NCBI GenBank assembly: GCA_910579395.1
Contig: CAJTUC010000040.1
Coordinates: forward strand, 1-31,638
Source of the DNA: an uncultured Lachnospiraceae bacterium
GTDB lineage: Bacteria; Bacillota; Clostridia; Lachnospirales; Lachnospiraceae
Direction: 5' to 3'
DNA: 31,638 bases
Shown: positions 20,167-28,229 of the stretch, in pieces
How positions within the stretch are numbered: the stretch's first letter is position 1
Layout of the letters: every line of letters starts with the position of its first letter
The notes under the pieces: model-generated
What the model was told of the DNA's origin: nothing
The model's database searches: none
The model's input: only the letters and a program-made list of their open reading frames with translations
Program-made: the position numbers and the translations under genes

Positions 20167-22014
20167 ATGAATACAACACGAGAAGATGTCAGAAATATTG
20201 CGATCATAGCCCATGTTGACCACGGTAAAACAACACTGGTCGATGAACTTTTGAAACAGAGCGGCGTATTCCGCGAGAATCAGGAAGTGGCGGAGCGCGT
20301 CATGGATTCCAATGATATTGAGCGGGAGCGCGGGATTACGATTCTTTCAAAAAATACAGCCGTTATGTATAAAGATGTGAAAATCAACATCATCGATACC
20401 CCCGGCCATGCAGATTTCGGCGGGGAAGTAGAACGCGTCCTGAAAATGGTGGACGGCGTCGTACTAGTGGTGGATGCCTTTGAAGGTCCCATGCCCCAGA
20501 CCAAATTCGTACTGAAAAAAGCGCTGGAACTGGATTTATCCGTTATTGTCTGCATCAACAAATGCGACCGCCCGGAAGCAAGACCGCTTCAGGTCGTCGA
20601 TGAAGTGCTGGAACTTCTGATGGACCTGGATGCCAACGACAAACAGCTCGACTGTCCTTTTGTCTATGCTTCTGCCAAAGCGGGCACTGCGACCACACAG
20701 ATTACCGTCAAAGGCAAAGATATGACTCCCCTGTTCGACACGATTCTGGAGCATATTCCCGCGCCGAGCGGCGACCCGGAACGCGGCACACAGGTTCTGA
20801 TAAGCACCATCGACTACAACGAATATGTAGGCCGCATCGGCGTCGGCAAGGTAGACAACGGCACAATCAGAGTGAATCAGGAAGTTGTCATCGTCAACCA
20901 CCATGAGCCTGACAAAATGAAAAAAGTCAAAGTCAGCAAGCTGTATGAGTATGACGGCTTAAATAAGGTAGAAGTAAAGGAAGCCGGCATCGGTTCCATC
21001 GTTGCCATTTCCGGCATCTCCGATATCCATATCGGGGATACGCTCTGCTCGCCGGACTGCCCGGAACCCATCCCTTTCCAGAAAATTTCGGAACCGACAA
21101 TTGCGATGCACTTCATCGTCAACGACTCGCCGCTTGCCGGACAGGAAGGAAAATACGTTACCAGCCGCCATATCCGCGACAGGCTTTTCCGGGAACTTAA
21201 CACTGACGTTTCCCTGCGGGTCGAAGAGACCGAGACCACCGAAGCGTTCAAAGTATCCGGCAGAGGAGAACTGCATTTATCCGTCCTGATTGAAAATATG
21301 CGCAGAGAAGGCTATGAGTTCGCCGTCAGCAAAGCGGAAGTCCTTTATAAAACGGACGAAAACGGCAAGAAGACAGAGCCGATGGAATTGACTTACATCG
21401 ATGTGCCGGAAGCGTTTTCCGGTACAGTCATCGAAAAGCTGAGCCAGAGAAAAGGAGAACTGAAAAATATGGGACAGGCTTCCGGCGGCTACACGAGACT
21501 GGAATTCTCCATCCCTTCCAGAGGACTGATCGGCTACCGGGGAGAATTCATGACCGATACGAAGGGCAACGGTATCATGAACAGCGTCTTTGACGGATAC
21601 GGCCCCTACAAGGGCGATATCCAGTATCGGAAACAGGGTTCCCTGATTGCTTTCGAAGCCGGAGAAGCCATCACCTATGGCCTTTTTAACGCACAGGAGC
21701 GCGGCACGCTTTTTATCGGCCCGGGCACGAAAGTATATTCCGGCATGATCGTCGGACAAAATGGCCGCGGGGAAGATATCGAACTGAATGTCTGCAAAAA
21801 GAAACAGCTGACGAATACCCGTTCCTCCAGCGCCGACGAAGCACTGCGTCTGACGCCTCCGAAAGTGTTAAGCCTGGAACAGGCACTGGAATTTATCGAT
21901 ACGGATGAACTGCTTGAGGTAACGCCCCAGAGCCTGCGTATCCGTAAAAAGATCCTGGACCCGACGCAGAGAAAGCGTGCAGCCATCTCTGCATCGGCAA
22001 AGGCGAACAAATAA
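20167..22014 (+). CDS. typA: Ribosome-associated GTPase TypA/BipA
   Basis: 615 residues, a translational GTPase of the EF-G type that assists 50S assembly and stress or cold adaptation. Motifs: G1 AHVDHGKTT (15-23), G2 RERGITI (53-59), G3 DTPGHADF (77-84), G4 NKCD (131-134), G5 ASAKAG. EF-G-like domains and the BipA-specific C-terminus follow (GYRGEFMTDTKGNGIM; LTNTRSSSADEALRL). The ATG at 20167 fits the family start, but its nearest Shine-Dalgarno-like AAAGGA is 15 bases away. Between them is a three-codon mini-ORF, ATG TTA TCA TAA, ending just before the typA ATG. The gene converges on mgtE with only six bases between their stop codons and no terminator. Confidence 0.97.
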   Translation: MNTTREDVRNIAIIAHVDHGKTTLVDELLKQSGVFRENQEVAERVMDSNDIERERGITILSKNTAVMYKDVKINIIDTPGHADFGGEVERVLKMVDGVVLVVDAFEGPMPQTKFVLKKALELDLSVIVCINKCDRPEARPLQVVDEVLELLMDLDANDKQLDCPFVYASAKAGTATTQITVKGKDMTPLFDTILEHIPAPSGDPERGTQVLISTIDYNEYVGRIGVGKVDNGTIRVNQEVVIVNHHEPDKMKKVKVSKLYEYDGLNKVEVKEAGIGSIVAISGISDIHIGDTLCSPDCPEPIPFQKISEPTIAMHFIVNDSPLAGQEGKYVTSRHIRDRLFRELNTDVSLRVEETETTEAFKVSGRGELHLSVLIENMRREGYEFAVSKAEVLYKTDENGKKTEPMELTYIDVPEAFSGTVIEKLSQRKGELKNMGQASGGYTRLEFSIPSRGLIGYRGEFMTDTKGNGIMNSVFDGYGPYKGDIQYRKQGSLIAFEAGEAITYGLFNAQERGTLFIGPGTKVYSGMIVGQNGRGEDIELNVCKKKQLTNTRSSSADEALRLTPPKVLSLEQALEFIDTDELLEVTPQSLRIRKKILDPTQRKRAAISASAKANK

Positions 22015-22020
22015 CAATCG

Positions 22021-23352
22021 TTATATACCTAACACGACCGTTGCAATTCTAAAATAAATGAGCAATGAAATTGCATCCACAATCGTTGTGATAAATGGAC
22101 TCGCCATGACGGCCGGGTCCATTCCTATTTTTCTCGCAATCATCGGCAGCGTGGAACCCACAATTTTCGCCACAATGACGGCCAAAAATAAAGTCACGCT
22201 GACGACAAGGGCTACCCATATGCTGACCCGTTCTATTACCAACATTTTGACGATATTACACACCGCAAGCGTCAGACCGCACAGGACAGCCGTTCGGATT
22301 TCCTTCCAGACAACCGTCAGCCAGTCGCTGAACTGAATTTCATCCAGTGACAATCCGCGGATGATGACCGCACTCGCCTGCCCGCCCGCGTTTCCGCCGG
22401 TATCCATCAGCATCGGGATAAAAGCAGTCAATACCACATATCTGCTCAGCGCATCCTCAAAGGAAGAAATGATCTTTCCGGTAAAAGTTGCGGATATCAT
22501 CAGCAGAAGCAACCACGGAATGCGCTTTTTCCAAGATTCTATAACGCCTGTTTTCATATATGGTTTATCCGATGGCACAATAGCCGCCATCTTCTCAATA
22601 TCCTCTGTTGTCTCTTCTTCGAGAATATCCACAACATCATCGACCGTAATAATACCGACGAGCCGGTCTTCGTTATCCACGACAGGCATCGATGTAAAGT
22701 CATATTTTTTGAACTGTCTCGCCACTTCCTCCTGGTCCATCAGGGTGTGCAGTGAGATGATGTTCTCATTCATGATATCGCCGATGACTGCATCCGGCGG
22801 ACTGAGCAGCAGATACCGCAGCGCCACCGTCCCAACCAGCGTCCTTTGCTGGTCCAGCACATAACAGATATTGATGGTCTCACTGTCTACCCCGACTTTT
22901 CGAATCCTGTCAATGGACTGTTCCACCGTAAGCGTTTCTTTCAGGTCAACATATTCCACCGTCATAATGCTTCCGGCGGAATCTTCCGGATAGCGCAGCA
23001 GATGATTGATGTCCCTTCTTGTCTCCGGGCTCGCATGAGCAAGCAGTCTTTTTACGACATTGGCCGGCATTTCTTCCAACAGATCCGTCGCATCATCCGC
23101 CATCAAATTATCGATGATGCCTGCCGCATCTTTCTCCGACATGGAAGTGATGACATACTGCTCCGTTTCGATTTCCAGATAAGAAAAAACATCCGCCGCC
23201 ATGCTCTTTGGCAGGATACGGAACAGCTTCAAAACCTCCTCCTTTTCCATTTTCTCCATATATGCCGCGATATCCGCTACGTTGTAATTGACGATCATCT
23301 GGCGGAGCTTCAAATACTGTCCTGCATTCAACAACTCTAATATTTCTTCCAT
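22021..23352 (-). CDS. mgtE: Magnesium transporter MgtE
   Basis: 443 residues from the ATG at 23352 (AGGAGG upstream; the frame is open back to 23409). Order: N-terminal superhelical domain (about 1-125), two CBS domains (about 130-250; TSMPVVDNEDRLVGIITVDDVVD), a plug helix and five membrane helices (from about 278) with the signature MDTGGNAGGQAS (316-327). It is a Mg2+-gated Mg2+ channel; the cytoplasmic domains close the pore when Mg2+ is high. It follows yigZ by about 60 nt, too little for a magnesium riboswitch. Confidence 0.97.
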   Translation of the reverse strand: MEEILELLNAGQYLKLRQMIVNYNVADIAAYMEKMEKEEVLKLFRILPKSMAADVFSYLEIETEQYVITSMSEKDAAGIIDNLMADDATDLLEEMPANVVKRLLAHASPETRRDINHLLRYPEDSAGSIMTVEYVDLKETLTVEQSIDRIRKVGVDSETINICYVLDQQRTLVGTVALRYLLLSPPDAVIGDIMNENIISLHTLMDQEEVARQFKKYDFTSMPVVDNEDRLVGIITVDDVVDILEEETTEDIEKMAAIVPSDKPYMKTGVIESWKKRIPWLLLLMISATFTGKIISSFEDALSRYVVLTAFIPMLMDTGGNAGGQASAVIIRGLSLDEIQFSDWLTVVWKEIRTAVLCGLTLAVCNIVKMLVIERVSIWVALVVSVTLFLAVIVAKIVGSTLPMIARKIGMDPAVMASPFITTIVDAISLLIYFRIATVVLGI

Positions 23353-23413
23353 AATAAAACCTCCTTTCAGCCTGACTGCCATCCCTTTTCCCCAGTTCGG
23401 ACCATTCACTCTT

Positions 23414-24055
23414 TCACACTATATAATATAAACTGTCGATTTTTTTTATCCGCGCCTTACCCGCAGTCGCCTCCGTGATTTCCTTTCTGAGCGCTTCTTC
23501 CTCTTCATAAGGGACCTTAACCTTCAAGGTGACTACATCCGTATACTCCGGCTCTTCTATCATAATTTTTCTCATACCGAGCAGATATTGTATGCGCCCG
23601 ATTCCGTTATAATCCGTTGTAATGAAAAGAAGCGCACCATACCGCATTGTACGGATAACGCTCGCAGCCATTCCCGCCTGTGCCGCCTGTGTATAAGCGC
23701 GCACCAGACCGCCGGTCCCAAGCAGCGTTCCTCCAAAATACCTGGTCACAACCACCACCAGATTGCGCACTTCCATTCCGAGCAGAACTTCCAGAATCGG
23801 TTTTCCGGCAGTTCCCGAAGGCTCCCCATCGTCCGAAAAACGCACGAGTTCTCCCCGTTCCCCCAGCACATACGCATAGCAGTTATGCCTTGCATCCCAA
23901 TATTTCTTTTTCATCGCCTCGATGAACGCAAGCGCTTCTTCTTCCGTCCCTGCCGGACTGACATTAGCGATAAAACGGGACTTCTTTTCTTCTATTTCTC
24001 CGATGCCCCCCTGTTCAACGACCTGATAAGGTGCTTTCCTGCATTCTTCTTCCAT
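23414..24055 (-). CDS. yigZ: YigZ/IMPACT family protein
   Basis: 213 residues. N-terminal IMPACT domain (about 15-125): EIEEKKSRFIANVSPAGTEEEA, ARHNCYAYVLG, FSDDGEPSGTAGKPIL and VVVTRYFGGTLLGTGGLVRAY, the conserved family core. The C-terminal 80 residues form the second ferredoxin-like domain (DUF1949). Eukaryotic IMPACT controls Gcn2; the bacterial role is uncertain, with suggestions of proline peptidase regulation or ribosome contact. GGGAG precedes the ATG. Probably co-transcribed with mgtE. Confidence 0.93.
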   Translation of the reverse strand: MEEECRKAPYQVVEQGGIGEIEEKKSRFIANVSPAGTEEEALAFIEAMKKKYWDARHNCYAYVLGERGELVRFSDDGEPSGTAGKPILEVLLGMEVRNLVVVVTRYFGGTLLGTGGLVRAYTQAAQAGMAASVIRTMRYGALLFITTDYNGIGRIQYLLGMRKIMIEEPEYTDVVTLKVKVPYEEEEALRKEITEATAGKARIKKIDSLYYIV

Positions 24056-24191
24056 ATTCCGGCTCCCTGTGTTCTTCTTTCATTTGCCTTTTTATCTTAG
24101 CACACGCGGGAATAAAAGTGTATAAAATTGTGAACAATTCTTAATATATCATGAAGATACTATAAAAATTCTTCCTTTAACTGCCCGTTTT

Positions 24192-24200
24192 TGATATAAT
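24192..24200 (+). promoter_or_regulatory. Extended -10 promoter of the PBP gene
   Basis: TGATATAAT (TG motif plus TATAAT at 24195-24200) with only a weak -35 (TTCCTT) 17 nt upstream. Transcription would start near 24207, so the message would have a leader of about 200 nt. Confidence 0.6.
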
Positions 24201-24202
24201 AT

Positions 24203-24225
24203 ACGCAAGTCTGTCAGACTTGCGT
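24203..24225. repeat. Hairpin over the PBP transcription start
   Basis: ACGCAAGTC/GACTTGCGT, nine perfect pairs with TGTCA loop, beginning two bases after the -10. Its arms contain the GCAAGTC/GACTTGC unit of the large repeat, which follows directly. Confidence 0.6.
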
Positions 24226-24226
24226 T

Positions 24227-24374
24227 GTGAAAAGAACTTCTAAAAGGCCAACATACCTGACGGTGTGGCACCAGTGGCGTGCTTAGGTTTCACCTGAAGG
24301 TGAAACGCCAAGAAGTTCTACGACTTGCAAGGCAAGTCTTTCTCACGCGGCAGAATGTTTAAATCCATTCTGCC
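24227..24374 (+). repeat. Structured three-way-junction repeat, copy C (PBP leader)
   Basis: GTGA (24227) closes with TCAC (24343-24346). AGAACTTCT (24233-24241) pairs with AGAAGTTCT (24311-24319); this long arm contains GTTTCACC-TGAA-GGTGAAAC and further short stems. CTACGA links to the hairpin GACTTGC-AAG-GCAAGTC (24322-24338). A separate 9-bp hairpin GGCAGAATG/CATTCTGCC (24349-24374) follows, then the PBP ribosome site. Order and sense match copy A before the exporter. Nothing else is seen in the 357-nt gap apart from the promoter. Confidence 0.75.
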
Positions 24375-24412
24375 TGAAATTTTATGGATTTTAGAAAGGT
24401 ATGGTCATTGAT

Positions 24413-27109
24413 ATGAATTATAGTAAAAGGGGTGTCAGGAAAAAGCAGAAGGCACTCAATGCAAAAGGTGGTAAATGGGGTAAGAAGCTGGGATTTACCT
24501 TTGTCCAGGTCTTCCTTCTTTTCCTCATCTCGATTGCCGTAGTCGGAGCCAGCGCGGGAATCGGTGTTTTCAAAGGTATTCTCGCAACGGCTCCCGATAT
24601 TGGCAACATAGACGTTACGCCGTCCGGTTTCTCGACTTTTGTCTACGATATAGAAGGAAACCAGACCGCCAAACTGGTATCGACGGATTCCAACCGTATT
24701 CCGGTCAGCATGGATATGGTGCCGGAAGACCTGGCACATGCTTTTGTTGCCGTTGAAGACGCTCGTTTCTATGATCACAACGGTATCGACATCAAAGGTA
24801 TTATACGAGCCGCCGCCGTCGGCATCCGAAATAAATTTCATTTTTCCGAAGGCGCCAGCACGATTACCCAGCAGCTCCTGAAAAATAATGTTTTCACCGA
24901 CTGGACAAGCGAAGATTCCTTCGCCGACCGAATGAAACGTAAGATACAGGAGCAGTATCTCGCATTGGAACTGGAAAAAGTCATGGATAAGGACGATATC
25001 CTGATCAATTACATGAATACGATCAATCTAGGTCAGAACACGCTCGGCGTACAGGCGGCATCTCTGCGGTATTTTAATAAATCCGTCAGTGACCTGAACC
25101 TGTCCGAATGTGCGGTCATCGCCAGCATTACGCAGAACCCAACCAAATATAATCCCATTACGCATCCGGAAGACAATGCGGAGCGCCGTCAAAAGGTTCT
25201 TGACGATATGCTGGAACAGGGGTACATTTCCCAGGAAGAATATGATGAGGCAATGGCCGACGATGTTTATTCCCGCATTCAGATTGTTGACTCGGAAAAC
25301 GGAGAATCCACTGTCAATACATATTTCGTGGATGCACTTACGGATGATGTATTGGAGGATTTAATTGCGGCAGGCTATAATGAAACACAGGCATATACCT
25401 TGTTATACAGCGGCGGCCTGAAGATTTATTCCACGCAGGACCCCGCGATTCAGGCAATCTGCGATGAAGTGTTTGCCGATGAAAGCAACTTCCCGGAGAA
25501 TACCAAATGGTATCTGAACTATGATCTGACGGTCGTACAGGAAAACGGTGACAGGATTAATTACAGCACGGAAATGTTCCGCAGTTTCTGGCGGGAAGCC
25601 AAGACCGGCTACAACCTGATCTATACTTCACAGGATGAGGCCTATATGGACATTGAGCTTTACAAAGAGGCTATTCTGGGCAAGGGCGATGAGGTCTTCT
25701 CTGAAACAATCTCCTTAACGCCGCAGCCCCAGGTCTCCCTCGTAGTGCAAGACCAGAGCACAGGTTATGTCGTAGCAATGGAAGGCGGCCGCGGAGCCAA
25801 ATCGGGAAGCCGGACGCTCAACCGCGCTACCGATACGGCCAGACAGCCCGGTTCCACCTTTAAGGTTGTATCGACCTACGCTCCAGCTTTGGACAGCGCA
25901 GGGCTTACCCTTGCCACTGTCATCGACGATGCGCCCTTCAACTACGCGAACGGCCGCCCGGTCGGCAACTGGTACGGTGAAGCATACAGAGGAATTTGTT
26001 CCCTGCGCGATGGTATCAGAGATTCCCTGAATATTGTCACCGTCAAAGCGCTGACATGGATCACACCGCAGCTTGGTTTCGATTATCTCATCAATTTCGG
26101 CTTCACCACTTTGGAAGAGCGAAAAGAAATCAACGGGGAAATCTTTTCCGACATTCAACAGTCACTGGCACTCGGCGGCATTACGAACGGCGTCACCAAT
26201 GAAGAATTAAACGCTGCCTATGCCTGCATCGCCAATGGCGGAACTTATATTAAGCCCAGATTATATACAAAGGTATTGGACCACGATGGTAATGTTATCT
26301 TAGACAACACTGCCCCTCAATCCAAACAGGTCATCAAAGAAACAACAGCCTTCCTGCTGACAGACGCCATGGTGGATGTTGTTACACGCGGTACCGGTGG
26401 TGCCGTGAATTTCGGTAATATGGCCATTGCCGGCAAAACAGGTACGACCTCTGACTATAACGATGTCTGGTTTGCGGGCTATACCCCCTATTACACCGCT
26501 ACTACCTGGACCGGCTTTGATAACAATGTAAAATTATCCGGCGACGAAAAGAATCTCGCCAAAAAATTATGGCGCGCAGTTATGTCCAGAATTCATGAGG
26601 ATCTCCCAAGCGAATCCTTCAATATACCGGCCGGCATCGTTACCGCCACGGTATGTTCCCGCTCCGGCAAACTGCCGATTGACGGACTGTGCAACGGCAC
26701 ACTCCGGACGGAATATTTCGCGGAAGGAACCGTTCCGACGGAAACCTGCAATATCCATTATGCCGGACCAATCTGTAATTATTGTCAGCTTCCCGCCACG
26801 GAATTCTGTCCATTCAAAGTAGACGGTGTCAGAGAACTGCCTCTGATAGAGGATGCCTCACTTCTGAGCGGCTCACCAAACGCCATGACCGAAGTCGTTA
26901 ATGAAGATGGTTCCGTATCAACCGTGCCAGCGGAGCAGACCGGAAATATATGTCCGCATAATATGGAATTTTTCGCTAATCCGGACTATGAACAGGTCAT
27001 CGCAGCACAGCAGAATGAAATCAATATCAGAAATGCGGAAGCTGCTGCCGCCGCGGCACAAGCCGCCAATCCGGAGGCACCGCCGCCGGAACAGCAGCCA
27101 CAACAATAA
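24413..27109 (+). CDS. Class A penicillin-binding protein (PBP1a type)
   Basis: Bifunctional peptidoglycan synthase of 898 residues from ATG 24413. Order: basic cytoplasmic tail, one membrane helix (about 27-50), GT51 glycosyltransferase (about 80-270; EDARFYDHNGID with the catalytic Glu about 115, GASTITQQLLKN), a linker domain, then the transpeptidase with STFK (Ser about 481), SLN (about 538) and KTGTT (about 675). All catalytic motifs are intact. The last 220 residues hold seven cysteines (VCSRSGK...C; CNIHYAGPICNYCQLPATEFC), unusual outside the membrane, and end in an Ala-rich, Pro/Gln-rich tail. An ATG at 24401 lies one base after AAAGG and is probably too close. The long leader is fully structured. 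Confidence 0.96.
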   Translation: MNYSKRGVRKKQKALNAKGGKWGKKLGFTFVQVFLLFLISIAVVGASAGIGVFKGILATAPDIGNIDVTPSGFSTFVYDIEGNQTAKLVSTDSNRIPVSMDMVPEDLAHAFVAVEDARFYDHNGIDIKGIIRAAAVGIRNKFHFSEGASTITQQLLKNNVFTDWTSEDSFADRMKRKIQEQYLALELEKVMDKDDILINYMNTINLGQNTLGVQAASLRYFNKSVSDLNLSECAVIASITQNPTKYNPITHPEDNAERRQKVLDDMLEQGYISQEEYDEAMADDVYSRIQIVDSENGESTVNTYFVDALTDDVLEDLIAAGYNETQAYTLLYSGGLKIYSTQDPAIQAICDEVFADESNFPENTKWYLNYDLTVVQENGDRINYSTEMFRSFWREAKTGYNLIYTSQDEAYMDIELYKEAILGKGDEVFSETISLTPQPQVSLVVQDQSTGYVVAMEGGRGAKSGSRTLNRATDTARQPGSTFKVVSTYAPALDSAGLTLATVIDDAPFNYANGRPVGNWYGEAYRGICSLRDGIRDSLNIVTVKALTWITPQLGFDYLINFGFTTLEERKEINGEIFSDIQQSLALGGITNGVTNEELNAAYACIANGGTYIKPRLYTKVLDHDGNVILDNTAPQSKQVIKETTAFLLTDAMVDVVTRGTGGAVNFGNMAIAGKTGTTSDYNDVWFAGYTPYYTATTWTGFDNNVKLSGDEKNLAKKLWRAVMSRIHEDLPSESFNIPAGIVTATVCSRSGKLPIDGLCNGTLRTEYFAEGTVPTETCNIHYAGPICNYCQLPATEFCPFKVDGVRELPLIEDASLLSGSPNAMTEVVNEDGSVSTVPAEQTGNICPHNMEFFANPDYEQVIAAQQNEINIRNAEAAAAAAQAANPEAPPPEQQPQQ

Positions 27110-27132
27110 ACGACAATCGAAAACCTGCACTA

Positions 27133-27175
27133 TTAAAGGGTATCTGAATATCAGATACCCTTTAATTCTTTAATC
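27133..27175. terminator. Bidirectional terminator between the PBP gene and the flavodoxin operon
   Basis: Perfect 14-bp stem TTAAAGGGTATCTG/CAGATACCCTTTAA (27133-27146, 27152-27165) followed by TTCTTTAATCTTTT on the plus strand. The stop codon of the coiled-coil gene (27151-27153) lies at the edge of its loop. Confidence 0.85.
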
Positions 27176-27435
27176 TTTTCCTCTAAATCAGCAATTCCTG
27201 TCTGGGCATTTCTGACAGCCCTGCACTGTTCCTCATAGAATTCATCCGGCTCGGAACCATGCTGCTCATAATAACGCCTGCCAATTTCCATGTAATTTTT
27301 CTTAACGACTTCCTCGCAGGTATTGATCTGGCTTCTCAAATTAGCAATCTCTGCAAGTTCTTTTGCCTTATCCGTTACTTCTTTTCCTTTGGCTGAAATC
27401 GTCTCTCCTACTTTGGTGACAAAACTTTTATCCAT
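27151..27435 (-). CDS. Small coiled-coil protein, unknown function
   Basis: 94 residues from the ATG at 27435, with AGGTGG six bases before it. N-terminal MDKSFVTKVGETISAKGKEVTDKAKELAEIANL is amphipathic, and the rest is predicted helical with heptads (INTCEEVVKKNYMEIGRRYYEQHG and a final AVRNAQTGIADLEEKIKELKG). The pattern resembles small Firmicute proteins that begin with a coiled coil before a zinc ribbon, but no ribbon is present. Last gene of the five-gene minus-strand operon, 20 nt after the HAD gene. Confidence 0.75.
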   Translation of the reverse strand: MDKSFVTKVGETISAKGKEVTDKAKELAEIANLRSQINTCEEVVKKNYMEIGRRYYEQHGSEPDEFYEEQCRAVRNAQTGIADLEEKIKELKGI

Positions 27436-27455
27436 GCCTTTCCACCTCCTTTTCT

Positions 27456-28229
27456 CTACCTCAATAAAATCTGTCTGCGCAAGCTTCTCAAATCCATCTT
27501 CATCATCGTATAATCCGCATCGGACTTTCGGCTGCACTCTGGCGAAATATCGGAATGAATATAAAACGTGTCCATCCCTATCCGCTTTGCTCCGGCAATA
27601 TCGCTGTCCAGGTCATTTCCGATCATCAAAGCATTTTCCGGCTCTATTTGATACTCATCCAACAGAATTCGGAAAAATCTCTCATCGGGCTTTTTCACCC
27701 CATGATCGGAAGAAATCAGGATACCGTCAAAATAATCATCTATCTGCAGATAACGCAGTTCCTGCTCCGTAAAAACGCGCTGTGCATTGGACAGCAGATA
27801 GACCCTTCGGCCCATATCACGGAGCTGCCGCAAAAGTTCTTTTGCCCCCGCATACAATCTGATATGATGTGTTGAAAGTACCCGAAACATCTGCGCGGTA
27901 TGGATGACCAACTCTTCTCCTGCTTCTATTCCCTTATTCGTATACAGCTCCCTAAATACCTCTTCAATCGGAATCTCAGGATAAGACTCATGGGCATAAA
28001 GCCTCTCATGCTCTGTATCATCCGTTTTTTCCGCCTTATGACCTGCTTTTTCCTCTTTTTCCGAAACTAACGTTCCATATGATATTTCCAACTCTTCCGG
28101 GGTATAATCCGCACCATAATAGCCATAGAACAAGCTCATCTTATTCCATAACATTTGTTGTTTTTCATTTGTCCTGATATCCACAAGCGTTCCATATAAA
28201 TCAAAAATATAATCACGATATAATCTCAT
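27456..28229 (-). CDS. HAD-superfamily hydrolase (YjjG/haloacid-dehalogenase-like)
   Basis: 257 residues. Motif I FDLYGTLVD has the nucleophile Asp10; two residues on, where phosphatases carry a second Asp, there is Tyr12, as in 2-haloacid dehalogenases. Motif II is LLSNAQ, motif III VKKPDERFF and motif IV IGNDLDSDIAGA. A helical cap (about 17-105) lies between motifs I and II. YjjG relatives remove phosphate from nucleotides, but the Tyr leaves the reaction open. Its ATG overlaps the flavodoxin stop (ATGA), so translation is probably coupled. Confidence 0.88.
   Translation of the reverse strand: MRLYRDYIFDLYGTLVDIRTNEKQQMLWNKMSLFYGYYGADYTPEELEISYGTLVSEKEEKAGHKAEKTDDTEHERLYAHESYPEIPIEEVFRELYTNKGIEAGEELVIHTAQMFRVLSTHHIRLYAGAKELLRQLRDMGRRVYLLSNAQRVFTEQELRYLQIDDYFDGILISSDHGVKKPDERFFRILLDEYQIEPENALMIGNDLDSDIAGAKRIGMDTFYIHSDISPECSRKSDADYTMMKMDLRSLRRQILLR

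Noticed and set aside
23353..23413. Magnesium riboswitch before mgtE
   Set aside because: Only about 60 nt separate it from yigZ, which is too little for an M-box element.
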